From: Thioclava sp. GXIMD2076
GTDB lineage: Bacteria > Pseudomonadota > Alphaproteobacteria > Rhodobacterales > Rhodobacteraceae
DNA length: 64,000 nt
NCBI RefSeq assembly: GCF_037949795.1
Contig: NZ_CP149934.1
Coordinates: 1-64,000 of the forward strand
Direction: 5' to 3'
Part shown: positions 1 through 9,235 of the stretch, piece by piece
Layout of the letters: each line of letters opens with the position of its first letter
How positions within the stretch are numbered: the first letter of the stretch is position 1
Translations under genes and position numbers: made by a program
The notes under the pieces: model-generated
The model's input: only the letters and a program-made list of their open reading frames with translations
The model's database searches: none
Told to the model about the DNA's origin: nothing

Positions 1-990
<990 letters not shown>

Positions 991-1056
991 TTTGATCCAG
1001 TAGTAGACAGACACTCCTACAGATCAAAATCATGCATACGAACACAACTTGACTTG

Positions 1057-1202
1057 GACGCTCTTTATTCGGTTTGGTGGTCATAGCGCTGGCTATACAC
1101 CCGGTCCCATTCCGAACCCGGCCGTTAAGGGCCAACACGCCAATGGTACTGCGTCTCAAGACGTGGGAGAGTAGGTCACCGCCAAACCTAATAAAGAGCG
1201 TC
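1057..1202 (+). repeat. 13-bp inverted repeat bracketing 5S rRNA (processing stem)
   Basis: GACGCTCTTTATT at 1057-1069 is the exact reverse complement of AATAAAGAGCGTC at 1190-1202. The two arms flank the 5S gene tightly and would extend its terminal helix in the precursor. A role as an RNase III/E-type processing stem is inferred from the position; the pairing itself is read directly. Confidence 0.8.
1071..1189 (+). rRNA. rrf: 5S ribosomal RNA
   Basis: This is a 119-base 5S gene in the usual place behind 23S. The ends GGTTTGGTGG and CCGCCAAACC pair as helix I. The internal CCCGGTCCCATTCCGAACCC segment is the diagnostic loop B/helix III sequence. Exact mature ends may differ by 1-3 bases. 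Confidence 0.97.
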
Positions 1203-1245
1203 AATCATCTCTATAACGATACCCCCCCAATCAGACACATCCTTA

Positions 1246-1322
<77 letters not shown>

Positions 1323-1328
1323 AATAAA

Positions 1329-1352
1329 AAGCCGTCTCATCAGAGGCGGCTT
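1329..1352 (+). terminator. Hairpin terminator after tRNA-fMet
   Basis: AAGCCGTCTC, loop ATCA, GAGGCGGCTT forms a 10-bp stem with one G-U pair, 6 bases after the tRNA. An A run precedes it and only a short T run follows, so it may work in both directions and also end the convergent lpxK remnant. Confidence 0.65.
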
Positions 1353-1393
1353 CGCGCATTCTTGACACAGCAAAAATAGACCGGAAAATCCGC

Positions 1394-2108
1394 TCAGAAG
1401 AGCGAATGAAGACGGGCATCAAGAGCCTCCGCCTGCAAAATCTCCAGACGCACAGGCAATGTCAGCACCTCACCACGCAAGGATGAAGGCAAACGCGCAG
1501 CGTCCTTCTCCGTCGTCACAAGCTGTAAACCATCCGCCTGCGCATCATGCAAAAGACGCGACAACAGCGCAGCCGTGAAAGGCTGGTGGTCACCAAGTGA
1601 CTCCGTCCGAACAACCGACGCACCCAAGCCTCGTAGCGTATCGAAAAACTTCTCTGGATAACCAATCCCCGCAAACGCCAAACACCGCAATCCACGCCAG
1701 TCCATACCCGTCGGCAACGGGGCCAGGTGGCCAGTAAAATGAGGGCAGGGAAGATAAGCGCCCCAGCGCGACGCAAAACGCTCTTGCGCCGCAGCCTCCC
1801 CGATCGAAACAACAAGATCAGCCCGCGAAAGACCCGCAGATACAGGCTCCCGCAACGGACCCGCTGGAAGGCAAAGCCCGTTCCCAAAACCTCGACCCGC
1901 ATCCACAACCACAATGCTCAGATCCTTCACAAGCGCAGGGTTCTGGTGACCGTCATCAAGCACAATCACATCCGCCCCCGCAGCACAGGCCGCAACACCG
2001 CCCGCCGCACGGTCCTTCGACACCCAGACAGGCGCGAAGGACGACAACAAAAGGGGCTCATCCCCGACAGCCGAGGCATCATGCACACGCGCATCAACCC
2101 GCACAGGA
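1394..2108 (-). pseudogene. lpxK: lpxK (tetraacyldisaccharide 4'-kinase), 5'-truncated
   Basis: LpxK phosphorylates the 4' position of the lipid A disaccharide precursor at the inner membrane. The remaining frame matches the family from the segment [16 protein letters not shown] onward, including [10 protein letters not shown], the VLDDGHQNP motif and the C-terminal GDHQPF and TTEKDAARL motifs. The N-terminal membrane anchor and the GGxGKTP Walker A loop, which lie before this point in full-length proteins of about 330 residues, are absent. The first ~20 codons of the open frame (up to 2167) come from the adjacent IS remnant and not from lpxK. The cut is at about 2108, where istB-like sequence begins. 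Without the P-loop the product cannot be an active kinase, so a full copy is expected elsewhere in the genome. Confidence 0.85.
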
Positions 2109-2799
2109 CCAATCAACCGGCTGAAGCTGTACGGAATGAAGGCAGCATATGATGAACTGATCACCACGGCAGCGAAGCGATAGCACGTGCTTCAGAAGAT
2201 CGTGATGAGTTTCTGAATGCGGAGATGATCGAAAAGCTGGCGCGATCAAACAAGTACCAGATAACCATCGCGGAGCTCTCCTTGGCCAAAGAGGTCGATG
2301 AGCTCACCTTCGAGGGAAAGCCAGTAAATGCGTTTCTGGTACGGGCCCTCGCCCCCGGTGACGCCTCGATCAGCGGCACCGGAATTGGCGAGCCACACGG
2401 TGCCTTCGGCATCATGCGATCCTGTATCAGGCGCTCTAAACGCGGCCGGTTTTTCAATGTGGTCGCACTCGTTAAAAATTGGTTGCCGAGGCCCTGCTGA
2501 CCGCCAATGCCACACCGCTGATCTGCTCTGCCGCTTTGTCTTTCTGATCCTGCATGAACTGGGTTATCTGCCGCTCGCGTAAGCCGTTATACAGCGCTCG
2601 TCCGACCTTACCAGCCGCCTTTACGAGCGGCCTTCGAGGATCTTAATGACCGATCTCGACTTCGAAGAGTGGTTCGGTCTTCTGCGATCTCAAGAGGATG
2701 ACAGCTTTCCCCGATCGCCTCAGGCATCATTGTGACATGGGCGAAATCAGCAACGAGAGTTGCCTCTTCAAGGCTCGCGCAGAACTAGAGGCACGCTGA
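2109..2799 (+). pseudogene. istB: istB, IS21 transposition helper ATPase, decayed
   Basis: IstB is the AAA+ helper of the IS21 transposase. Its pieces can be followed in changing frames: [21 protein letters not shown] then a stop at 2181; DEFLNAEM followed by KLARSNKYQITIAELSLAK to a stop at 2498; ADLLCRF...HELGYLPLA; SRLYERPSRI and DFEEWFG; and DRLRHHCDMGEISNES to a stop at 2797. The order and spacing match the roughly 250-residue family. At least three frame changes and several stops are present. The Walker A region reads GTGIGEPH in place of the usual GTGTGKTH, so the key lysine is gone. This is clearly a dead copy. The first few codons are missing at the lpxK junction. Confidence 0.85.
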
Positions 2800-2919
2800 C
2801 CCGACGCAGCTGCGCTGTGTGATGGTTACGCCGCGTTGCGCTACTTGCCGCAGAGCCGGAAGCGTCAAGGTAAGACGTCGATTGAGGGTCAATATTCGGT
2901 GCCGTTTGACGGCCTTACA
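2109..2919 (+). mobile_element. IS21-family insertion sequence remnant (one end plus decayed istB)
   Basis: The stretch holds a decayed istB and, behind it, about 120 bases that look like an IS21-type end: GGTCAATATTCGGTGCCGTT at 2887-2906, then a terminal ...CCTTACA at 2919. The last bases fit the TGT...ACA ends of this family. The istA transposase and the opposite end are missing, so the element has been cut on the lpxK side. The right border is set where a merR-like reading frame resumes. No target duplication can be seen because one end is lost. Confidence 0.75.
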
Positions 2920-2921
2920 AG

Positions 2922-2957
2922 CAATCCGGTGGCTTTGGACACCTCGCCGATGGTCAT
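2922..2957 (-). pseudogene. MerR/CueR-type regulator, first 12 codons only
   Basis: On the minus strand a ribosome site GGAGGGA is followed at 2957 by ATG and the peptide MTIGEVSKATGL, the usual start of MerR-family helix-turn-helix regulators (first HTH helix). After codon 12 the frame runs into the presumed IS21 end and stops within ten codons. The expected RYYE motif, the rest of the DNA-binding domain and the metal-binding cysteines are all missing. It diverges from the copper ATPase gene, the standard place for a cueR-like activator. The family is assigned from 12 residues plus context, so CueR rather than another MerR member is an inference. Confidence 0.7.
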
Positions 2958-3061
2958 TCTGTCCCTCCATCTGCAGCGGATCACGATAGCGCAGCAAGGT
3001 GTTTGGAACAGGGCGGGGACCGGCACGTTGGGTCTGAAGCCGATCTTTTCGTCCTTCATGC

Positions 3062-3092
3062 TTGACCCTCCAGTGAGTGGAGGCCCTATCTG
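3062..3092 (+). promoter_or_regulatory. MerR-type metal-responsive promoter of the copper cassette
   Basis: TTGACC (-35, 3062-3067) and TATCTG (-10, 3087-3092) are set 19 bp apart. The spacer region carries the perfect dyad CCTCCA-GTGAG-TGGAGG at 3067-3083. A long 19-bp spacer with a centred dyad is the signature of promoters that MerR-family metal sensors activate by DNA distortion. It lies about 33 bp before the ATPase start codon. The local regulator gene is broken, so any activator must act from elsewhere. Confidence 0.8.
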
Positions 3093-3124
3093 GAGAGGCG
3101 GACCAGCCAAAAGGACCCGCGATC

Positions 3125-5560
3125 ATGAAAGACCACGCCCATTCCTCTACTGTTACCCGCGATCCGGTCTGCGGCATGACGGTCGATCCGCATGCCGGAA
3201 AGCCCCGTGCCACGCATGATGGCCATAGCTACCATTTCTGCTCTCAGGGCTGTCACGACAAATTCGTGGCCGCGCCCGAAGACTATATCGAGGCCAAGGA
3301 TCCGGTCTGTGGTATGACGGTCAATCGCGGGACGGCGGCGCATTTCCACAAGCTGGAGGGCGAGAAATTCTATTTTTGCTCCGAAAACTGCGAGAGAAAA
3401 TTCAAGGCGGATCCCGAGGCCTATCTGGGCGATCGACCCGCGCCGAAGGCAATGCCCGAGGGCACGCAATATACCTGTCCTATGCATCCCGAGATTGTCG
3501 AGGACCAGCCGGGAGATTGCCCGAAATGCGGGATGGCGCTGGAACCCATGACACCTTCTGCCGATCAGGGACCGAACCCCGAGCTTGTCGATTTCCGCAA
3601 GCGGCTGTGGATCGCGGGGCCGCTGGCGGCGGCGGTGTTCATCCTCGAGATGGGAGCACATATCGGGGTGCCGTTCGAGGACTGGATCGGGGCGCGGCCC
3701 TTCCTGTGGCTGCAATTCGCCTTGGCGACGCAGGTTCTGTGGCTGTGTCGTCCGTTCTTTGTGCGGGGCTGGAAATCTGTCACCAACCGCTCGCCCAATA
3801 TGTGGACGCTGATCGCGCTGGGGACGGCGGCGGCCTACGGGTTCTCGCTGGTCTCGCTGCTGGCCCCCGACATTTTTCCCGAGGCGCTGCGGGATATGCA
3901 CGGCCAGCCGCCGGTCTATTTCGAGGCGGCGGCCGTCATTCTGGTGCTGGTGCTTCTGGGCCAGATCATGGAGCTGACCGCCCGCGAGAAGACGGGCGAT
4001 GCGATCCGCGCGCTGATGGATCTCGCGCCCAAAACCGCGCGGCGGGTGAATGACGCGGGCGAGGAGGACGTGCCGCTTGATCGGGTGCAGGCCGGGGACC
4101 GGCTACGGGTGCGCCCGGGCGAGACGGTGCCGGTGGATGGGGCCATCATCGAAGGCGGTTCGACCATCGACGAGAGCATGCTGACGGGCGAGCCCGTTCC
4201 GGTGGAAAAGGCTGAAGGCGATACGGTGACCGGCGGCACACTCAATAAAACCGGCAGCTTTGTGATGGAGGCGCAATCGGTAGGGGCCGAAACGACACTT
4301 TCGCGCATCGTGTCGATGGTGGGGCAGGCACAGCGGTCGCGCGCGCCCATTCAGGGGCTGGCCGACCGTGTGGCGCTCATTTTCGTGCCGGCGGTGGTGG
4401 CCTGTGCGCTGCTGGCCTTCATTGCGTGGATGGTCTTCGGCCCGTCTCCGGCGCTTGGCTATGCGGTGGTGGCCGCCGTTTCTGTGCTGATCATCGCCTG
4501 TCCCTGTGCGCTGGGGCTGGCCACACCGATGTCGGTGATGGTGGGCACGGGTCGCGGGGCGTCCGAAGGGGTGCTGGTGCGCGATGCAGAGGCGCTCGAA
4601 CGCTTTGCCAAGGTAGATGTGCTGGTGGTCGACAAGACCGGCACCCTGACCGAAGGCCGCCCGACCCTGACCGATGTGGTCGTGCTGGAAGGCGAGGAGG
4701 AGCACATCCTGTCGCTGGTGGCAGCTCTTGAGCGGGGATCGGAACATCCGTTGGCAGAAGCCATTCTGGCAGAGGCGAAAGACGCGCCGAGGCTCGAGGC
4801 AGAAGGGTTCGAGGCGATCACCGGTAAGGGCGTGAAAGCGCGGATTGACGGCCATCAGGTAGCCTTTGGCAATGCTGCCCTCATGCGCGATTGTGGCGCC
4901 GATCCGGAGAAGGTGACAGACCGGATCGAGGCGCTCCAGGACGAAGGCAAGACGGCAATGATGCTGGCCCAAGCAGACCGGATCATCGGCGTGATTGCGG
5001 TGGCCGACCGCATCAAGGACACAACCCCCGAGGCGATCCGCGCGCTACATGAGGCGGGGCTGCGCATCGTGATGGCGACCGGCGATAGCGCGCGCACCGC
5101 GGCGGCGGTGGCCCGCAAGCTGGGGATTGACGAGATCCGCGCCGGTGTCTCGCCCGAGGGTAAGGCCAAGCTGGTGGAGGAGCTGCGCAAGGGAGGTGCT
5201 TCTGTTGCCATGGCGGGCGACGGGGTCAATGACGCACCCGCGCTGGCGGCTGCCGATGTCGGCATCGCGATGGGCACGGGGGCCGATGTCGCCGTGGAAA
5301 GTGCGGGGCTGACGCTGGTGAAGGGCGATCTACGCGGCATCGTCAAGGCGCGCAGGCTGGCGCAGGCGGTGATGCGCAACATCCGCCAGAACCTCTTCTT
5401 TGCTTTTGCCTATAACACGGCTGGCGTGCCGATTGCGGCGGGGATCCTTTATCCGGTCTTCGGGGTGCTTCTGTCGCCGGTCATCGCGGCACTGGCCATG
5501 AGCCTGTCCTCGGTCTCGGTGATCGGCAATGCGCTGCGGTTGCGGGGGCAGAAACTCTGA
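3125..5560 (+). CDS. copA: Cu+-exporting P1B-type ATPase with two YHS domains
   Basis: Pumps Cu+ out of the cytoplasm across the inner membrane. The start at 3125 (811 residues) is chosen because AAAGGA lies 10 bases upstream and the first residues lead directly into the metal-binding part; an upstream in-frame ATG at 3077 would overlap the promoter. Instead of HMA domains the N-terminus has two YHS modules (each DPVCGMTV ... FCS.. C, about residues 12-100) and a YTCPMHP...CPKCGM heavy-metal-binding segment near 113-140. Then follow the TGE actuator loop, CPC at 459-461 in the membrane, phosphorylated Asp503 in DKTGTLT, the SEHPL motif, GDGVNDAP, and in the last helices YN and MSLSS, which fit the Cu+ (P1B-1) group. 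It is the first gene of the copper cassette. Confidence 0.93.
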   Translation: MKDHAHSSTVTRDPVCGMTVDPHAGKPRATHDGHSYHFCSQGCHDKFVAAPEDYIEAKDPVCGMTVNRGTAAHFHKLEGEKFYFCSENCERKFKADPEAYLGDRPAPKAMPEGTQYTCPMHPEIVEDQPGDCPKCGMALEPMTPSADQGPNPELVDFRKRLWIAGPLAAAVFILEMGAHIGVPFEDWIGARPFLWLQFALATQVLWLCRPFFVRGWKSVTNRSPNMWTLIALGTAAAYGFSLVSLLAPDIFPEALRDMHGQPPVYFEAAAVILVLVLLGQIMELTAREKTGDAIRALMDLAPKTARRVNDAGEEDVPLDRVQAGDRLRVRPGETVPVDGAIIEGGSTIDESMLTGEPVPVEKAEGDTVTGGTLNKTGSFVMEAQSVGAETTLSRIVSMVGQAQRSRAPIQGLADRVALIFVPAVVACALLAFIAWMVFGPSPALGYAVVAAVSVLIIACPCALGLATPMSVMVGTGRGASEGVLVRDAEALERFAKVDVLVVDKTGTLTEGRPTLTDVVVLEGEEEHILSLVAALERGSEHPLAEAILAEAKDAPRLEAEGFEAITGKGVKARIDGHQVAFGNAALMRDCGADPEKVTDRIEALQDEGKTAMMLAQADRIIGVIAVADRIKDTTPEAIRALHEAGLRIVMATGDSARTAAAVARKLGIDEIRAGVSPEGKAKLVEELRKGGASVAMAGDGVNDAPALAAADVGIAMGTGADVAVESAGLTLVKGDLRGIVKARRLAQAVMRNIRQNLFFAFAYNTAGVPIAAGILYPVFGVLLSPVIAALAMSLSSVSVIGNALRLRGQKL

Positions 5561-5610
5561 TCTCGGGAATGTGACCTGACGCCGGATGGGGCAGAGGATA
5601 TGTTGCGGGC

Positions 5611-5934
5611 ATGGGAACGATGCTCCGCTTTCTGCGTCCCGTTCTGGTGATGACGCTCGTGCTCTGGTCCGTCTTCGGGCCGGGGGCCAGCTTTGCATCC
5701 ATGATTCAGCCTGCCGATCGCTGCTGCACCGTAACGGCGCAGCATGGCCACCACCACGACAGCCACACCCATAGCGCGTCCTGTATGATGGATTGCCTTC
5801 TGTCGCAGGCCGCACAGGACGAGAGCGCACCGCTCGCGTTCCGCCCGCTTGCCCGCGAGATGAACATGTCGGGCTTCCGGCTTGATCTGGCCTCCCGGAA
5901 CGTGGCGCCGCCCCTTCGTCCCCCACGTTCCTGA
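5611..5934 (+). CDS. Small secreted His/Cys-rich protein, copper-cassette associated
   Basis: This 107-residue protein has a hydrophobic N-terminal segment (about residues 5-30, ending VFGPGASFAS) that reads as a signal peptide or anchor. It is followed by a metal-binding-like stretch, CC near 39-40, HGHHHDSHTHSASC and MMDC. The last third is plain and proline-rich at the end. It lies between the Cu+ ATPase and the multicopper oxidase, 50 and 44 bases from each, so it probably belongs to their transcript. I do not recognise a named family. A periplasmic copper-binding or delivery role is inferred only from composition and place. An internal ATG at codon 4 is an alternative start. Confidence 0.75.
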   Translation: MGTMLRFLRPVLVMTLVLWSVFGPGASFASMIQPADRCCTVTAQHGHHHDSHTHSASCMMDCLLSQAAQDESAPLAFRPLAREMNMSGFRLDLASRNVAPPLRPPRS

Positions 5935-5978
5935 TCTTCGCCAAAACCTCTTCCCCAACGGTTTTACGGAGATTTCCA

Positions 5979-7475
5979 ATGACCACACTGACCCGTCGCG
6001 GCTTTCTGGCCGCAAGTGTTGCCACATCTGCTGGCCTGTTTCTTCCTGCCCGTGTGAAGGCGCAAAGCACAGCGCAGGGCCTCAAGGCGACCACCCGCGT
6101 CCTAGAGGTGAACGGACGCGCGGCCAGTGTCATGGGCCTTGTGAATGCACAGGGCAGCCAAGGGCTGAGCCTCGCGCCCGGCGAGCGCTTCCACGTCGAT
6201 CTGACCAACGATCTCGATGTCGAGACGATCATCCACTGGCACGGGCAAATCCCGCCCAATGCGCAGGATGGCGCGCCCAATACCAACCCGATGCTGAAGG
6301 TGGGCGAGACCCTCGCCTATGATTTCACGCCCCGCGCGGGCACGTTCTGGATGCATTCGCATTTGCCCCAGCACGAGTTGGGCCTGCTGGCGGCCCCGCT
6401 TATCGTCCATAGTTCGGATGAGCTGGCCGAGGACCGGCAGGAGGTCGTGATGTTCCTGCATGATTTCAGCTTCCTCGCGCCGGAGGAGGTGCTCGACACG
6501 CTGGCCGGTGGTCACATGGAGGGTCATCAGATGGCGGGACACCAGATGGGCTCCGCGCCCATGTCGCATGGGAATATGGCGGGCATGGATATGTCCGGCA
6601 TGACAATGGACCACTCCAGCGGAGCGAAGATGAACCATATGTCCGGTATGGCGATGGATCTGAACGATTTCGAGTTCGACGCCTATCTCGCCAATGACCG
6701 CACACTCGACGATCCGGAGGTTGTGACGGTGGAGAGGGGCGGGCGCGTCCGTCTCCGTGTCATCAACGGTTCCTCGATGACCGCCTACTGGCTCGATCTT
6801 GGCGCGCTCGAGGGGGCGTTGGTCGCGGTGGATGGCGAGCAGCTCCAGCCCGTGACAGGCAGCCGTTTCCCGATCTCTCCGGCGCAGCGGATGGATATCG
6901 TGCTCGATCTACCTGCGCAAAGCGGGGCTTATCCGGCTCTTGCCAAGCGTGAGGGCAGCATGAAACAGACGGGGCTCGTTCTGGCCAGCGCAGGGGCTAC
7001 GGTCGCAAAACTGTCCGGCGATGCGCAAGTCGAGACACCGGCCGCGACGCAGGATCTTGATCTGGAATACCGGCTGCGGGCAGTGCAGAGCCTTCCCGTG
7101 CGCGAGGTCAGTCGTCATCACGATGTCATGCTGAGCGGCAGCATGGACCCCTATCGCTGGACGATCAACGGTCAGGTCTGGGCCGATCACGAGCCGATCC
7201 CGGTGATCCATGGCGAGCGGGTCGAGATGACCTTCCACAACATGTCGATGATGGCGCATCCGATGCATCTGCATGGCCATGTGTTCCAGGTCGTGGCGAT
7301 CAATGGCCGCCGTTTTGCGGGCGCCAGACGCGATACGGTCGTGGTGCCGCCGATGAATATGGTCACCATCGCCTTCGATGCGGGCGAGGCCGCGCGCTGG
7401 ATGCTGCATTGCCACCATATGGGCCATCTCGCGACAGGGATGATGACCGAGTTGCAGGTCGCGGCAAGCGCCTGA
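5979..7475 (+). CDS. Multicopper oxidase, Tat-exported (CopA/CueO type)
   Basis: Periplasmic copper-resistance oxidase that likely converts Cu+ to Cu2+ with reduction of O2. The 498 residues open with a Tat signal (TRRGFLAAS, cleavage near VKA). Copper ligands are visible in all four motifs: HWH at 86-88, HSH from 126, HPMHLHGH from 427 and HCHHMGH from 477. A Met/His-rich insert at about 6510-6660 (repeated MAGM, MSGM, HM) resembles the Cu+ gateway inserts of CueO and PcoA. The ribosome site is GGAGAT. A strong terminator follows 70 bases downstream, so the cassette ends here. Confidence 0.92.
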   Translation: MTTLTRRGFLAASVATSAGLFLPARVKAQSTAQGLKATTRVLEVNGRAASVMGLVNAQGSQGLSLAPGERFHVDLTNDLDVETIIHWHGQIPPNAQDGAPNTNPMLKVGETLAYDFTPRAGTFWMHSHLPQHELGLLAAPLIVHSSDELAEDRQEVVMFLHDFSFLAPEEVLDTLAGGHMEGHQMAGHQMGSAPMSHGNMAGMDMSGMTMDHSSGAKMNHMSGMAMDLNDFEFDAYLANDRTLDDPEVVTVERGGRVRLRVINGSSMTAYWLDLGALEGALVAVDGEQLQPVTGSRFPISPAQRMDIVLDLPAQSGAYPALAKREGSMKQTGLVLASAGATVAKLSGDAQVETPAATQDLDLEYRLRAVQSLPVREVSRHHDVMLSGSMDPYRWTINGQVWADHEPIPVIHGERVEMTFHNMSMMAHPMHLHGHVFQVVAINGRRFAGARRDTVVVPPMNMVTIAFDAGEAARWMLHCHHMGHLATGMMTELQVAASA

Positions 7476-7546
7476 CGGGGTCGGTCTAGGCTTCCTCACG
7501 ATAAGGTCCTTACGACGCTTCCCCATGGGCAATTCCGGTTGCCCCA

Positions 7547-7582
7547 CTGGCGCAGGAGACCTCTCCTGCGCCAGTTTCGTCT
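7547..7582 (+). terminator. Rho-independent terminator after the copper cassette
   Basis: CTGGCGCAGGAG at 7547-7558 pairs perfectly with CTCCTGCGCCAG at 7563-7574 around the loop ACCT, followed by TTTCGTCT. The 12-bp stem is among the strongest in the window and separates the copper genes from the monooxygenase. Confidence 0.85.
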
Positions 7583-7833
7583 GACGCATGAACGCCAGAG
7601 CACGTATTTTCAGTATACCAGTAAGAAAGGTTTAGGATCTCGTTAGGCCGGAATGTTTTGGTAGGTATGGAGTCTCTGCGTGTCAATTAGGACATAATGG
7701 TAGAAAATAGTATAAATAATCGGCATATATAAAAGCATGAGCTAAAAACATTCGGAAGTCCGGATTTGTGCGTGATCCGTAGCTAAAGGCGAGTCTTAAT
7801 TTCAGTATACAAAAACTGGATGGGTGTCTCGCG
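7583..7833 (+). promoter_or_regulatory. Upstream region of the monooxygenase with two TTTCAGTATAC repeats
   Basis: This AT-rich stretch between the terminator and the monooxygenase carries the same 11 bases, TTTCAGTATAC, at 7608-7618 and 7800-7810. The second copy continues as AAAAACTGG. GTATAC cores with A/T flanks are typical of operators of the FadR/VanR-like GntR regulators, and a similar half-site lies in front of gntR at 15836. The copies are about 192 bp apart and could hold a loop across the promoter. No gene is seen here, and a firm -35/-10 pair could not be assigned. Confidence 0.45.
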
Positions 7834-9165
7834 ATGAAACAGATGAGCCTCGGGCTTTCGATGCGGTATCACGGTTATCATGTGGCAGCCTGGCGCCATC
7901 CGGAGTACCGGCCGGGATGTAATCTCGATTTCTCCAGTTACCGTGCGATTGCGCAGGCCGCCGAGGCCGAGAAGCTGGATATGATCTTTTTCGCCGATGG
8001 TCTGGCGGTGCGTGGGGTCGACCGGCCCGAAGGCGCGATGTCGCATGACATGCGCAATGCCGAGCTGGAACCGCTCACGCTGCTGGCCGCGATCGCCGGG
8101 GCGACGCGCCATATCGGCCTCGTGGCGACCGCCTCCACCACCTATAACGAACCCTATCATATCGCGCGTAAATTCGCCTCGATCGACCATATCTCGGGCG
8201 GTCGTGCGGGCTGGAATGTGGTGACTTCATGGTCCGATCAGGAGGCACAGAATTTCAACAAGACCGCCAATCTCCCGCGTGAGGAACGCTACGCGCGCGC
8301 TGCGGAATTCGTCGATGTGACCAAGGGGCTCTGGGCCTCCTGGGAGGAGGACGCGTTTGTCCGCAACAAGGAAACAGGCGAGTTTTACGACCCCGAGAAG
8401 GTGCATGTCCTCGATCACGAAGGCGCTTTTTTCAAGGTGCGCGGGCCGTTGAATTCGGCACCCACCCCGCAAGGGCATCCGGTGATCGTGCAGGCGGGGG
8501 CCTCGGCGCAGGGGCGGGACATTGCCGCGCGCCATGCCGATATCGTCTATACCGTCGCGCAGACGGTCGAGGAGGCGCGGGACTTCTATGCCGATCTGAA
8601 ATCGCGTGCGGCAGAGCTGGGCCGCGAGGAGCCGCCGCTCATCATGCCGGGGATCACGCTCTATGTGGGGGCGACGCAGGCCGAGGCGCAGGCGAAATTC
8701 GACGAACTGCAGGCGCTCATCGACCCGCTGGCGGGGCTCAATATCCTCTATAATTTCGTAGGCGATCTGTCGGGTTATCCGTTGGATGGTCCGGTGCCGC
8801 AGGATTTGCCGCATAGCAATATCTCGATTGCCAAGGGCCTCTTGCAAAAGGCCAAGGACGAGGATCTGACCATCCGCCAGCTCTACGAGACTGTCGCGGC
8901 GGGCTTTACGGGGCGCTACATGATCGGCACGCCCGAGAGCATCGTCGATGACATGCAGCTGTGGTTCGAGACGGGGGCCTGTGACGGGTTCAATATCTGT
9001 CCGCCGCTCCTGCCGCAGGGGATGGAGGATCTCTCGCGCTTCATCCTGCCCGAGCTGCGCAGCCGCGGGTTGTTCCGCACCGACTATCCGGGCACGACGC
9101 TGCGCGAGACGCTGGGCCGCAAGCGCCCCGTTTTCGGCGCAGCCAGGACGCTGGCCGAGGCGTAA
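7834..9165 (+). CDS. Luciferase-like FMN-dependent monooxygenase, NtaA/SnaA/DszA type
   Basis: Predicted cytoplasmic flavin-dependent monooxygenase of the bacterial luciferase-like superfamily, in the branch that includes nitrilotriacetate (NtaA), EDTA (EmoA), pristinamycin (SnaA) and dibenzothiophene-sulfone (DszA) monooxygenases. These use FMNH2 supplied by a separate reductase. The 443-residue length is typical of this branch. Readable family segments are RYHGYHVAAWRHPE at the start, DMIFFADG, LEPLTLLAA, GLVATAST, PYHIARKFASIDHIS with GRAGWNVVTS, and the phosphate-binding PVIVQAGASAQGRDIAA. No flavin reductase gene is nearby. It is followed 70 bases later by an oligopeptide-type importer, so the substrate probably enters through it. 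The exact substrate is unknown. Confidence 0.88.
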   Translation: MKQMSLGLSMRYHGYHVAAWRHPEYRPGCNLDFSSYRAIAQAAEAEKLDMIFFADGLAVRGVDRPEGAMSHDMRNAELEPLTLLAAIAGATRHIGLVATASTTYNEPYHIARKFASIDHISGGRAGWNVVTSWSDQEAQNFNKTANLPREERYARAAEFVDVTKGLWASWEEDAFVRNKETGEFYDPEKVHVLDHEGAFFKVRGPLNSAPTPQGHPVIVQAGASAQGRDIAARHADIVYTVAQTVEEARDFYADLKSRAAELGREEPPLIMPGITLYVGATQAEAQAKFDELQALIDPLAGLNILYNFVGDLSGYPLDGPVPQDLPHSNISIAKGLLQKAKDEDLTIRQLYETVAAGFTGRYMIGTPESIVDDMQLWFETGACDGFNICPPLLPQGMEDLSRFILPELRSRGLFRTDYPGTTLRETLGRKRPVFGAARTLAEA

Positions 9166-9235
9166 GCGCCTCTCTCTAATTCCGTCTTCGTCAAACGATC
9201 CGCATCAACGCGGGCAGCAACAGGGAAAGACTGCA

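Noticed and set aside
1057..1202. Inverted repeat around 5S read as a terminator or IS inverted repeat
   Set aside because: The arms enclose exactly the 5S gene and have no T run, so a processing stem is the simpler reading.
2785..3219. Open frames on both strands across the IS end and the copper promoter
   Set aside because: They cross the IS border, the merR stub and the promoter; only the 12-codon merR stub shows family similarity.
8948..9235. N-terminal extension of the first family 5 binding protein
   Set aside because: It lies inside the monooxygenase coding region in a different frame; a proper Tat signal begins at 9236.
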